Below are positions 20,434 to 30,137 of a stretch of DNA of 64,000 nt, in pieces. Under the pieces are notes generated by a model. That model searched no databases. It was not told the DNA's origin and saw only the letters and a list, made by a program, of their open reading frames with translations. The DNA is taken from assembly GCA_037974965.1 (NCBI GenBank), contig JBBPFI010000004.1, positions 124,001 to 188,000 of the forward strand, written 5' to 3'. This stretch comes from Dacryopinax spathularia (lineage: Eukaryota > Basidiomycota > Dacrymycetes > Dacrymycetales > Dacrymycetaceae). Made by a program: the position numbers and the translations under genes. Position 1 is the first letter of the stretch. Every line of letters starts with the position of its first letter.

Positions 20434-22054
20434 GATGAACGAGCCGAAAGAGAGTCGATGGGTGTTCTAGTGAGGGTGGGGCGAGTGTCTCCTTTTACAA
20501 GTTGGAGAGGGCCTTCTACGCTGAGGCCAAAAGTCCCTCATTCTGGATTCCTTATAAGTCGTCCAGTTGGCGTTTCACCACATGAGCTAGCTCCATTCGG
20601 TATGCTGAACATGGCGGTGCAGTCGGTTTTATTCTTATTCATCTGGCCGGGTTGAATGGAGACAGCCAAGTTCAACATACAAGGGGTTTCCAAAGGTGAT
20701 CGAACCATTGCTGGATTTTTGCGGTATCGCCACCACCCCATTGAACAAAGTGCCGCACCCGTGAGCGAGTTTTGCCATTCAAAGGGAGGCTGGGGTTCGG
20801 TTGGTTCCGCGCCTGCCCCGCCCCGTGATGAAACCCGCATCGCCTCGCCGCGATCGTTTGTTTCGTACTCAGGGACCACTCGCATGGTGCTTATGCCCGA
20901 AGCTGAATAACGAGCGCTCTTTCCAGCCCGACTCGGTCCCCTGCTGCCATAACGATGAGGTTCGGGAAGGCGGGACAGAAGCGAGCTGGTTCTGTGGAGA
21001 TGTAGTGTGAAACCGGCACGGCGTATGATCCACCTCGCAGACTCACCTCTTGATTTCCAGTGGACCCTTTCGCTCTACATCTCAACGCAAGGGGCAGGCT
21101 GGGAATGAGGCCTTTAGAGCCGACAAATAACTCAATCGTTGATTTGCAGTGTCACCGGGCCGGCCAGATGGTCAATCGAGTCGAGAGCAAAGATATGCGT
21201 GGATGGAAGCCAGCCGGCATGGGATGCACTTAGCAGAGCTTGGCACCAATCAGCTGCGCATCGGCCCACTTGCTCTTTCTTCTTGTTCAGGTGGACCCAG
21301 GGAGAAGGCAGTGCCTAGGCGCCCATACAATGCTTGAATTAGGGTTGTTCGACTTAGGTAAGCCGGTGACCATTATAGAGTTTCTGGGGCCCGGAGGATG
21401 TAGGTGTCACCTCGGGGTTCAACCAACGAGGGACCACGTTCCGTGATTGAATGCGGGAATTTTGGCCCTTGTGGGAGTTGTTTGCCTGTTCTGTTGCAGT
21501 AGAATTGGTTCGGGTCGCTTGCTGTTACGGGGCTGTACTGGACCCATGCTCGGCCCGCCTTCCAGAAAGTCTTCTTGCGAGGAGTTTTGCGACCATCGGT
21601 GCGGTCCTCTACCGACGAAATGCTGGATCTAGCGACCTGCGGCCGCCCATTACCGGTCGAGAGTGTTGAATACAGCATTCGAGACCCGTTTCCACAAGGC
21701 GTGTTCTGATAGGCTGGGCTTGCCGCGATGCCGTAAAGACAGAGATGAGATATCCTTCGCTTGCCCGACAGAGTTTTGTCCGATGCGGGATACGGGTGCG
21801 AATTGTAGCCATGCATGAGCGTCCACATTGTTGAGAGAGAGCACATTCATTTATGCGGCGGGTCTGGCAACAAGCGGTCGTGACGATGAGCTAAGAAAAG
21901 GTAGCACCACGCAGATTCAGAATGGGTCGTAACACACCAATAACCGTCATACAGCCGTATCGTTCGTCAGAGCAAGTGTATCGTACACACTCGGAAAAGA
22001 AGCGCGAGACTGTCGTCGGGCTTAAGCCCAATATCAAAGAGGCATTCCGACTGC
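20434..22054. other. Intergenic, 1.6 kb, no gene seen
   Basis: It lies between the cupredoxin promoter (right side) and the 3' end of the lectin-like gene. All open frames here are short and lack motifs or splice continuity. Could hold decayed sequence; no repeat ends recognised. Confidence 0.35.
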
Positions 22055-23024
22055 TCAGCTCTGCGAGCTACGCGGTGTCCTGCTCTTGACGAGGGGGACG
22101 ACGAGCCAGCGTCGTCTTTCCCTGTCCCTCTTTCCACCTCCGCTCACGCCAGCTTTCTCGTTCCACCCCAGCGGGAGGGGTACGACCTTGGCGTGCCGCC
22201 ACTTCTCGGGCGAGTTATCGTCGTTCACGTCTTCATCGTCCCCGCGGTCCACATCGAGCACCTCGTCCTCAGATACTTCGAACTGCTCGCCTTCTCTCGA
22301 AGGGAGGAGCTGCAGCTGACTCGCAGCGCTCATGAAGAAGCTGCTCGCGCTGTCGATCAGGCTCGGAGGCGCTTTCATAGGTACGCTCTGGAGGACGTAG
22401 TCCTTCGCTCTCCAGGCGTCCGAGCTGCTCTCCGCTTCGGCGGGTGAAGCGGGGTCGGGGTATGCGGGATCGGCAGCGAACGTCGCACGGATGATGTTCG
22501 TCCGTGCATCGTAGGAGAATATAGGCAGTGGGTGGGAGAACTTGTTCGGGAATGGGGTCGTATACGGACGACGATGCCTCAATACCAGGCTTCCATCTAT
22601 GCATCAGAAGTCCATCCATCAACCTCTTTCCTTCATGCAGTCAAGCAACACACGCACCCTGAACATCCACCGCATGTCCCGACATGAGCGAGCACAGCGC
22701 CCCAGAATGATCCACGAAAAACACCTGATTATCAGCCCTTGGGTCCCTCAACCCCTGAACGAGCGAGCCCTCCTTCTCAGGCCAAAGGACGATCTCCGTC
22801 CCATCCGCAGTCCCAGAGCCTCCGACGTCAAGTACGCGGTTTGTGGACAGGTGGCGGATTATGAAGTATCCTGTATTGCGTAGATCGGTCAGAGGTTGAA
22901 AGAGGGGTTTGGGAATGGACGCCGTACCGTTTGGGAACCCGTGTGTCACGCTTGCTACTGGAGTGGGAGGGGGGTTGTACGCCGGCGGTTCACCGTCTTT
23001 CGGTTCGGTGGTGATCATCGTCAT
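22055..23024 (-). CDS. Ricin-type beta-trefoil lectin-like protein, 302 aa
   Basis: Two exons (23024-22658, 22596-22055; 909 nt). No signal peptide. Residues about 45-160 read as beta-trefoil repeats: GYFIIRHLSTNRVLDVGG, then GTEIVLWPEKEG, DNQVFFVDHSGALC, HAVDVQDGSLVLRHRRPY and PLPIFSYDARTNIIR. These are the fold's repeated hydrophobic and Asp/Gly positions, though the classic Q-x-W is only partly kept. The C-terminal third is charged and acidic (VSEDEVLDVDRGDDEDVND), ending in WLVVPLVKSR. Cytoplasmic beta-trefoil proteins are common in basidiomycetes, where some act as defence lectins; sugar binding is not shown here. It is convergent with nothing; its 5' end faces the phosphoketolase 3' end. 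Confidence 0.75.
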
Positions 23025-23557
23025 TTATCTCAATAGCAGCAGATATGTTCAAGCAGACAGCAAAGTATTTGCAAGGTAGAGGGATATATGTAGTTGTAGG
23101 GAGAGAAGCACTAGACGTTTGAGGAAGGGGTGATTGCGCCGCAGTGCGTCGCAGCTCCCGGCCCTGACAATGATGACCGCATACCCGCAACACGTGAACA
23201 TCACTTATACCTTTCTTGGCCTTTGGGGCGAGAATGGTTTTAAACAGAAGTAGCGACAGCGGCCAATCAGACTTCATAATGAGTGTTGAGTTGAATTGCA
23301 TTTCTCCGTATTCTTTGACTTGGCATATGTTACAAGCGCTCGCTTTCGCGAAAGGCAGGGCGCAAGGAAACGCGCAGACGGGCTACTAGGAGTGTTCGGG
23401 TAGAAAGAAGAACGCGTTATTGAAGGAAAGGTAAACAAGGCAAGAGGCAATTATCTATAGGCCACCCTTCCGTCCGAAGGTGCCCTTTTGGCCTGCCAAG
23501 CGCGTGACAAAAGCGGGGAGAGGAGATCATAGGTGAAAGAAAACCAATCGAGCACGC
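23025..23557. other. Intergenic, 0.53 kb
   Basis: Promoter of the lectin-like gene and terminator side of phosphoketolase. No further feature recognised. Confidence 0.35.
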
Positions 23558-26071
23558 TTACTCCGAAGTTGCGAAGTCCTTCTGCTGGCCATGGCCGAGC
23601 AGGCTGGATACCGCGCCGGAGACGCCGCCGCCGCCGCTGCTCTTGCTATATGGCCACTTCCACTCCCTGAGCCACTGTGGGTCAATTCCGTTCTCGAAAG
23701 CCTCGGTCTTGGCCTTGATCTGCATGTTGAGCAGCTTCTCGCGTGTGCCAGAGCCCTTGTTGTGGAGCGAGGGCATCCGGTCGATCGCGTCCATCGCGAG
23801 CGAGAACCGGTCGGTCTGGTTGCGGATGGCAAGCTCGAGCGGCGTGTCGATGTTCCCCTTCTCCTTGTACCCACGAACGTGGATGTTCTGCGCGCCTGGG
23901 CGCTTATATGTCAGCCTGTGGACGAGCCACGGGTACGAGTGGAAGTTGAAGATGATCGGCTTGTCGTCGGTGAAGATAGCCTTGTACTCTTTGTCGGTCA
24001 GACCATGCGGGTGGTCCTCGTTGCTGATCAGCTTGAAGAGGTCGACGACGTTCACGAATCGGACCTTGACGTCCGGCAGGAACTCGCGCAGGAGAGCGGT
24101 GGCAGCGAGCGACTCAGCGGTAGAGACATCACCACAAGAAGCCATGACGACATCGGGCTCGGCGTCAGAATCGCTCGACGCCCAGTCCCAGATACCAACA
24201 CCCTTGGTGCAGTGAGCAATAGCATCGTCCATGTTCAGGAACTGCAGGTGGTTCTGCTTATCGGCGACAACGACGTTGACGTAGTTGACGCTCTTCAAGC
24301 AGTGGTCCATGACGGAAAGCAGGCAGTTGCCGTCTGGCGGCAGGTAGATACGAACGACCTCGGGGCTCTTGTTGGCGACGACATCGAGGAAGCCTGGATC
24401 TTGATGGGTGAAACCGTTGTGATCCTGACGCCAGACAGTCGCGGTAAGGAGAATGTTGAGCGAGGAGACCTTTGTGCGCCATTCGACCTCGAGGCACTTC
24501 TCGATCCACTTGCAGTGCTGGTTGACCATGGAGTCGATGATGTGGATGAATGGCTCGTACGAGTTCAGCAGACCGTGACGACCGGAGAGGACGTAACCCT
24601 CCAGCCAGCCCTCCACGGTGTGCTCGGACAGGATCTCCATGACACGACCCTCGAAGCCGAGATTGCCGCCATCAGCATCCTCGTCGAAGTAGTCGCCCAT
24701 CCACACCTTCTTGCCCGCCTTGTAGATCTCGGCGAGCTTGTTCGACTCGGTCTCATCAGGACCGAAGAGACGGAAGTTGGTGGGGTTCTTTGCAATCACA
24801 TCGCGCATCCAGCCAGCCATGTTGGTCATGCTTGGCGCTTCTTCGGCACCGGCAGCCTTGACAGAGATGGCATAATCGCGGAAATCAGGGAGATGGAGCG
24901 GCTTGCGGACGAGACCACCGTTCGTGATCGGGTTGGCGCTCATGCGGCGCACCCCCTTGGGCGGCAGAGCCTGGAGTTCGGGAATGAGCTTGCCGTCCTG
25001 GTCGAAGAGCTTCTCGGGCTGGTACCCCTTCATCCAGCTCTCCAGCAGCGCCAAGTGCTCCGAGTTCGTGGCGACGTCGGCGAGGGGGATCTGATGAGCG
25101 CGCCAGAAGCCCTCAAGGTAGTGGCCGTCAACCTTGCGCGGTGCAGTCCAGCCCTTCGGCGAGCGGAGGATAATCATTGGCCACTTGGGGCGGAAGGCCT
25201 TGCCGGTCGAGCGAGCTTGCTCCTGGTACTTGCGGATCTCCAGGATGCACTGCTCGAGAGTGGCAGCCATAGCCTGGTGCATCGATGGGAGATCGGAACC
25301 CTCAACGAAATAGGGCGTCCAGCCATAACCCTCGAACAGCTTCTGCAGCTCGTCGTGACTAACACGGGCAAGCACCGTCGGGTTGTTGATTTTGTAGCCG
25401 TTCAAGTGCAAGACGGGAAGGACGGCACCGTCGGTGACGGGGTTGAGGAACTTGTTCGAGTGCCAAGAAGTGGCAAGCGGGCCAGTTTCGGACTCGCCAT
25501 CACCGACCATGCAGACGGTGATCAGGTTGGGGTGGTCGAAGACCGTGCCGAAGGCGTGGGAGATAGAGTAGCCGAGCTCACCACCCTCGTGCAGAGAACC
25601 GGGCGTCTCGGGCGTGGCGTGCGAGCCAATGCCGCCGGGGAAGGAGAACTGTTTGAAGAAGCGCTGGAGCCCAGGCACGTCCTGGGTGATATCGGGGTAG
25701 ACCTCCGTATAGGTACCCTCCAGGTAGGCCTGAGAGAGGACAGCGGGCGCGCCGTGCCCTGGACCGGAGACGAAGATGGCGTCAAGGTCGTACTTCTTGA
25801 TAAGGCGGTTGGTGTGGATGTAGGTGAAGACCTGGCCGGCATCGGAGCCCCAGTGACCCAGGAGACGTGCCTTGAGGTGCTCGACGCGGAGTGGCTCGCG
25901 CAGGAGTGGGTTCTTGCGTAGGTAGAGCATACCCAGGCAGAGGAAGAGAGACGCGCGCATATATGCGTCGGTCAGGCGGAGCTCCTCGTCGGTGAGGGGC
26001 TTGCCCTGGACGGTCGAACGGGCGACGCCGTACGCCGTTATCTTCTCGCTGGTCGGCTCAGGCGCGGCCAT
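23558..26071 (-). CDS. xfp: Xylulose-5-phosphate/fructose-6-phosphate phosphoketolase, 837 aa
   Basis: A single uninterrupted frame. The thiamine-diphosphate enzyme cleaves xylulose 5-P (or fructose 6-P) with phosphate to acetyl-P plus glyceraldehyde 3-P (or erythrose 4-P) in the cytosol. Family signatures include HLKARLLGHWGS, SGPGHGAPAVLSQAYLEG, PGGIGSHATPETPG, HEGGELGYSISHAFG, the ThDP site GDGESETGPLATSWHSNKF, and NGYKINNPTVL. Further on are RSPKGWT, FRLFGPDETESNKL, GRHGLLNSYEPF, QDHNGFTHQDPGF, IYLPPDGNCLL and a HVRGYKEKG segment. Length is slightly above the usual 790-825. Absence of introns contrasts with neighbours and, with the known bacterial ancestry of fungal phosphoketolases, fits ancient acquisition; this is inference. 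A long antisense frame is a codon-bias shadow. Confidence 0.96.
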   Translation of the reverse strand: MAAPEPTSEKITAYGVARSTVQGKPLTDEELRLTDAYMRASLFLCLGMLYLRKNPLLREPLRVEHLKARLLGHWGSDAGQVFTYIHTNRLIKKYDLDAIFVSGPGHGAPAVLSQAYLEGTYTEVYPDITQDVPGLQRFFKQFSFPGGIGSHATPETPGSLHEGGELGYSISHAFGTVFDHPNLITVCMVGDGESETGPLATSWHSNKFLNPVTDGAVLPVLHLNGYKINNPTVLARVSHDELQKLFEGYGWTPYFVEGSDLPSMHQAMAATLEQCILEIRKYQEQARSTGKAFRPKWPMIILRSPKGWTAPRKVDGHYLEGFWRAHQIPLADVATNSEHLALLESWMKGYQPEKLFDQDGKLIPELQALPPKGVRRMSANPITNGGLVRKPLHLPDFRDYAISVKAAGAEEAPSMTNMAGWMRDVIAKNPTNFRLFGPDETESNKLAEIYKAGKKVWMGDYFDEDADGGNLGFEGRVMEILSEHTVEGWLEGYVLSGRHGLLNSYEPFIHIIDSMVNQHCKWIEKCLEVEWRTKVSSLNILLTATVWRQDHNGFTHQDPGFLDVVANKSPEVVRIYLPPDGNCLLSVMDHCLKSVNYVNVVVADKQNHLQFLNMDDAIAHCTKGVGIWDWASSDSDAEPDVVMASCGDVSTAESLAATALLREFLPDVKVRFVNVVDLFKLISNEDHPHGLTDKEYKAIFTDDKPIIFNFHSYPWLVHRLTYKRPGAQNIHVRGYKEKGNIDTPLELAIRNQTDRFSLAMDAIDRMPSLHNKGSGTREKLLNMQIKAKTEAFENGIDPQWLREWKWPYSKSSGGGGVSGAVSSLLGHGQQKDFATSE

Positions 26072-27416
26072 CGTTGGCTGATCGATTCTGTAGAGCGATA
26101 GCGGTCAGTATATGCGCAGATATGCTGTTTAAGGGGCGCACTTTGGGAGATACGGTTGGATGGTGGTGGTAGAGAGGTGACGATGACCTCTTTGTTTCTA
26201 TACCACCTGAAGAGAAGGAGGCAGTCTTAAGTCTAGAGTGTGAGTGCAGTCGTCAGTATGGTGACGGGGAGCGATCGAGTGGGTCCGTCCTCATCGGTGA
26301 GCTAATATAGCACCCAGAGAGGGCTGGGCTGAGGGCTGGGCCGGCGACCTTATGCCATATCAAGGCACGCAAGCACCTTCCCAGACTCGTCTTCTCTCGG
26401 CCAGTCCTGTGTATGCCAGAGAGTCCCAGCGGACTGACGTCTGAGGTAGGTGCCGCACCCGCCCCGCGACCTACGTCACGGAGCGGGTCGGATTCACGCT
26501 GCGCCCTGTATGCATGTGCGCATACAGGTCCCGCGCAACCTCTCTCCCATCCTCTTTCCCACACTCGTCCCAGCTCGCTCGAGCCGATAATTCGCTTGTA
26601 TGCTATTTTCGATCGTTGCTTACGAGCTTTAGACTGGGCAACCGGGTCTACAATTGCATTCCTACATAGCCTATGTCGTCAATAGCCAAGTCTCCCTGCT
26701 GCCAGGCGTTGTTGCCCAACAAGAAGGAAGACCCGTCTACGGCGACGAGTCCCGCTTACGACACCTTGCGCGTGATTGCATCACGTCCGATGATTGGTGC
26801 ATCCCTTTGCTTGGAGCTCAAAATCGCAAATCACCGGTGGGAAGAAGGGTAGGTTACCCCGGCCGGCCGCGCGGCGGGCGGATCGGCGGGACGGAAGAAG
26901 AGCACAGCCGCTGCGGTGGGTTCCTGCCGGCGGTGCGCGTCGGAAACGCGGAAGCGAGCGCTCTTTTTGGAGGCGTCGGGCGGACGCGCTCCCCAGGGTC
27001 CGGGGGTGCGCTGGCGAGGCACGCGTCCACCTCGCACGACCTAGGTTGTTCTCCTCCTCAACGTCTCGCTTACTCTGGCGACCATCTGGCCAGCATACCT
27101 CGAATACCCTGACAACCCATACCCAGATCGGTAACCGATCCCTCCTCCGGGTCCCTGGCGGATCACCCCCGCCAATCTAGATTGACCATACAGCCAACTT
27201 GCCTGAGCAGCTGCTAGCGTTGATCTGGTTCTTTCGCCTAGTCCCGGTGCACAGCTTCCTACCAACTTGACCCTGCTTGGCTCACCTTTACTTGATCCTG
27301 ACTGAACGGGTCTGTTCCTTCTGGGTGTCGGGAGGGAACGCGACTGGCTCGTAGACGGTTGAACGTGCGTCTCTATCCCTGCCTTCCGTTGCACCGAGCT
27401 GATCGGGTCCAGCCAG
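26072..27416. other. Divergent intergenic region, 1.3 kb
   Basis: Separates phosphoketolase (-) from the first GIY-YIG gene (+), so it holds both promoters. No gene supported; two ATATATGC/GCATATAT tracts near the phosphoketolase start. Confidence 0.35.
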
Positions 27417-29318
27417 ATGCCGACCCTGACGCCTCCAGCGAGTCCCACCAAGAAAGACCCAGAGAAAGACAAAGAAAAGCGTCGCTTCCACCGTCTTTCG
27501 GACTGGCTAAGGTCCGCCAACGGGAACAAGCTTACAAAGGAGAAACCGCTCCCGCCGAAACCGCCGGAACGGCCCGGTACTCCTCTGAAGGAGGAGACGT
27601 TCAGGGAGGCGGTCACTATCAGCCCGAGTCGGCAACCGCCAGATCCGAGAAATCAACCGCGAACCGATGCTCGGAACGATTACCGAAGTGGCCGGCAACT
27701 GGAGAATGGATACGGAGCAAGGGAAAACGAAAGACAACAAGCGTGGGGTGTTTGGCTGCCCAACAACTACAGTCATAGCCGAAGTCAATCAGAAGAGCCT
27801 GTCAGGCCGATTTCAAATCCCTCACCCTTCGCGACCCCGAACAGGTACGTCCACACCCCGAGCCCGGACCGAAGCGCGCATATACCCTACCCTCAGCACA
27901 ATGGACGCGTCTTCTCCACTCCTCCGACCAGGGACGCATATACGAACCCCTCACCAACCAGACCGCCAATACAAGTCCAGCCCGGGGTCGTCGTCACTCC
28001 TCCACCCTATGTCCCATCGCAGACTCTGCAGTATGCGCTCGCGGACTCGCCAGATTCGCCCTCTCTTCGTGGGCGCCTGGCACAGGGGATTCCGATGCCA
28101 ATACCGATGATGCCGCTCCCTGATGCGTTTGCTGCAATGTCGCTCAACCCGACCCCACGTTCTGCTCCTCCGGAAACTTTGGCTGGCTCTCCGGTTGGAT
28201 TTGGACAGTCTGGCTCTGCCGTTTCTCTGAACGCTACACCTTCGCCTACACGCGCTCGACGACCTGACGAGCAGCAGACTCCTCGTACACCTGTCAAATT
28301 TCCTGCAAGACGGCGCTCCAACTCCTCCCCCGCTTCCGCCAATGCCTCCCCATCCACTCCCGCGAAACCTGGAGCTCCGCCATCTAGTAATGCCACATCG
28401 CCCGCAGCCCAACAACCTAGAATGACGGTGCAATGTGCGGGAATTACCAAAGCCGGCCTACCCTGTCAGCGGCAGGTCAAGGCTCTCTCTGCTCTGGCCT
28501 ACCTCTCTCCTGATGAACCCGTCGAGCGATACTGTCACCAGCACGCACGCGAAGTTCTAGAGCCCTCAGGGTTCTATACGCGCCCTGCTTCACCTCAAGA
28601 GCCAGCACAGTGGATCGCCTTCTCCGAATGGATCCCCCCGTATCTATCTCAAGACACCCAAATCTTACTCCGAACGGCGATGGAGGCACTGCCTTCCGTG
28701 TCAGACCAACCCGGATATATCTACGCCTACGAATTGCGGACCGCACCCACCGAACCGGTTGCCCTGAAAGTGGGGAGAGCAGTGAACGTGAAGAACAGGC
28801 TGGGGGAATGGTCCCGCCAGTGCTCGAAGGAAGTTGTCCTACGTGGGTTGTGGCCGCCTCCGGATGGGTATAACTCCAGCGCCACTGGATCCGGGAACGC
28901 CAGCCCCAGTTTAATGCGTGTCAAGCTCAAGCCCGGGCAGAAGACGCCCTACTGTCATAAGCTCGAACGTCTCATCCACCTCGAGCTGGCAGATATCTCG
29001 CTATACTCTTCTCACTTGCGCGCGGACTTTTTCTCCCCTTCTAGGTCACCTGTCAGTTCGGGACCAACGACGCCTATCAAAAGCCGGTCTCGTGCTACCT
29101 CTAATGCCTCACCTGCCCCTGCATCTCCGGCTTCAGCCGCAAAGGGAAAGCCCGCCCGGCGACCGATGTCGCCATGCGAAGAGTGCGGCAAGCTCCACCG
29201 CGAGATATTCACTTTCGATCGGATCGCTCGTGGGAAAGCGAAAGGTCGAGAATGGGAAGAGGTCGTATGGCCCGTTATTGAGCGCTGGGGGAAGTTCGCC
29301 GAGTTGGTGTATGGCTAG
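27417..29318 (+). CDS. GIY-YIG nuclease-fold protein (DUF1766/T5orf172, Mug113-like), 633 aa
   Basis: One exon. Residues 1-340 are basic and Pro/Ser-rich, with PXXP-type stretches (KPLPPKPPERP). The C-terminal 290 residues are the DUF1766 module: QCAGITKAGLPCQRQVK with a possible metal-binding CxxxxxxxxC, YCHQHAREV, WIAFSEWIPPYLS, then the GIY-YIG core PGYIYAYEL...LKVGRAVNVKNRLGEWSRQC with Tyr, Gly and Arg at the catalytic positions. Next come YCHKLERLIHLEL (candidate catalytic Glu) and a closing CEECGKLHREIFTF...EWEEVVWPVIERW. S. pombe mug113 is meiotically up-regulated; biochemistry is unknown. GIY-YIG folds are usually endonucleases. A paralogue follows on the same strand. Confidence 0.85.
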   Translation: MPTLTPPASPTKKDPEKDKEKRRFHRLSDWLRSANGNKLTKEKPLPPKPPERPGTPLKEETFREAVTISPSRQPPDPRNQPRTDARNDYRSGRQLENGYGARENERQQAWGVWLPNNYSHSRSQSEEPVRPISNPSPFATPNRYVHTPSPDRSAHIPYPQHNGRVFSTPPTRDAYTNPSPTRPPIQVQPGVVVTPPPYVPSQTLQYALADSPDSPSLRGRLAQGIPMPIPMMPLPDAFAAMSLNPTPRSAPPETLAGSPVGFGQSGSAVSLNATPSPTRARRPDEQQTPRTPVKFPARRRSNSSPASANASPSTPAKPGAPPSSNATSPAAQQPRMTVQCAGITKAGLPCQRQVKALSALAYLSPDEPVERYCHQHAREVLEPSGFYTRPASPQEPAQWIAFSEWIPPYLSQDTQILLRTAMEALPSVSDQPGYIYAYELRTAPTEPVALKVGRAVNVKNRLGEWSRQCSKEVVLRGLWPPPDGYNSSATGSGNASPSLMRVKLKPGQKTPYCHKLERLIHLELADISLYSSHLRADFFSPSRSPVSSGPTTPIKSRSRATSNASPAPASPASAAKGKPARRPMSPCEECGKLHREIFTFDRIARGKAKGREWEEVVWPVIERWGKFAELVYG

Positions 29319-30137
29319 ACGTGAAGGGTGGGAAACACGGCTGAGCATGCCACAAGCAGATGAGGGAGGATCGCGCATTACCATTTGCGTCAGCGTTCCA
29401 TGGACTCTATGACGACGGCTACGACTACGACTACGTTACTGTATTTATCCAATCCTCGATCGGCTCTCGACCATTGTTAATGTATCGCTGTACATTCTGC
29501 ATTGGTCATTGGACATCAAGACGTCAACGGTATCGCAGTCGCAGCGCCAGCAGTGCGCCTTCTGCGCCACCAACCAAAGCACTGTAGGCGCACAGGATTG
29601 TGCCTGCCAGCGATACACTGCACTATTCAGTTCTGCGAGAGAAGCCTACAAGCTGGAGGGCTTGTCACATGGTCGCCATCAGAGGCTGTCGTCAGACTCA
29701 GGGTCCGAGAGAAGAGATCTTTGTCTTCCCCCTATCTGCCCAACATCGTCAAGGACGACAAGACAACTCCTGTCTATCATCAGAAGGTTTTTCTCAGACT
29801 GGAGACGGCGACAAACACAGCTTCAAAGACATGTGCTCGGCAAACGACGAGCGACGTTACTGTGTTCTCTTGGTAGACTCCCCTCTCGGCGGTACATCGC
29901 CCCGTTCGTGCTTCTCTGACCGGTTCTGATTTCCCACCGCCCTTATCTCCTGTCTATCTCCATACCGCCGGAAGAAGCGCTGTCAGCTATTGACGTCGTA
30001 GTAAAGAATTGCGAGCCTGTGAGACGAAGTCTGGTCACGAAACGGATGCGGGGCAACATATATACCGATCGCAATGGCAGTAGGAGACCGATCTAGCTTT
30101 CCCACTGCAAGCTCCGCTGTGGCGATCTCCTACGCTC
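29319..30137 (+). other. Intergenic, 0.8 kb
   Basis: Promoter region of the second GIY-YIG gene; includes a short ACG/TACGAC triplet repeat near 29420. No gene supported. Confidence 0.35.

Noticed and set aside
21373-21846. A 157-codon minus-strand frame in the 20.4-22.0 kb gap
   Set aside because: No recognisable domain, no neighbouring exons, and codon choice unlike that of adjacent genes.
23591-25921. A 776-codon open frame antisense to phosphoketolase
   Set aside because: It mirrors the strongly biased codons of the sense gene (G/C third positions), has no domain and no splice or promoter support; the sense protein is unmistakable.
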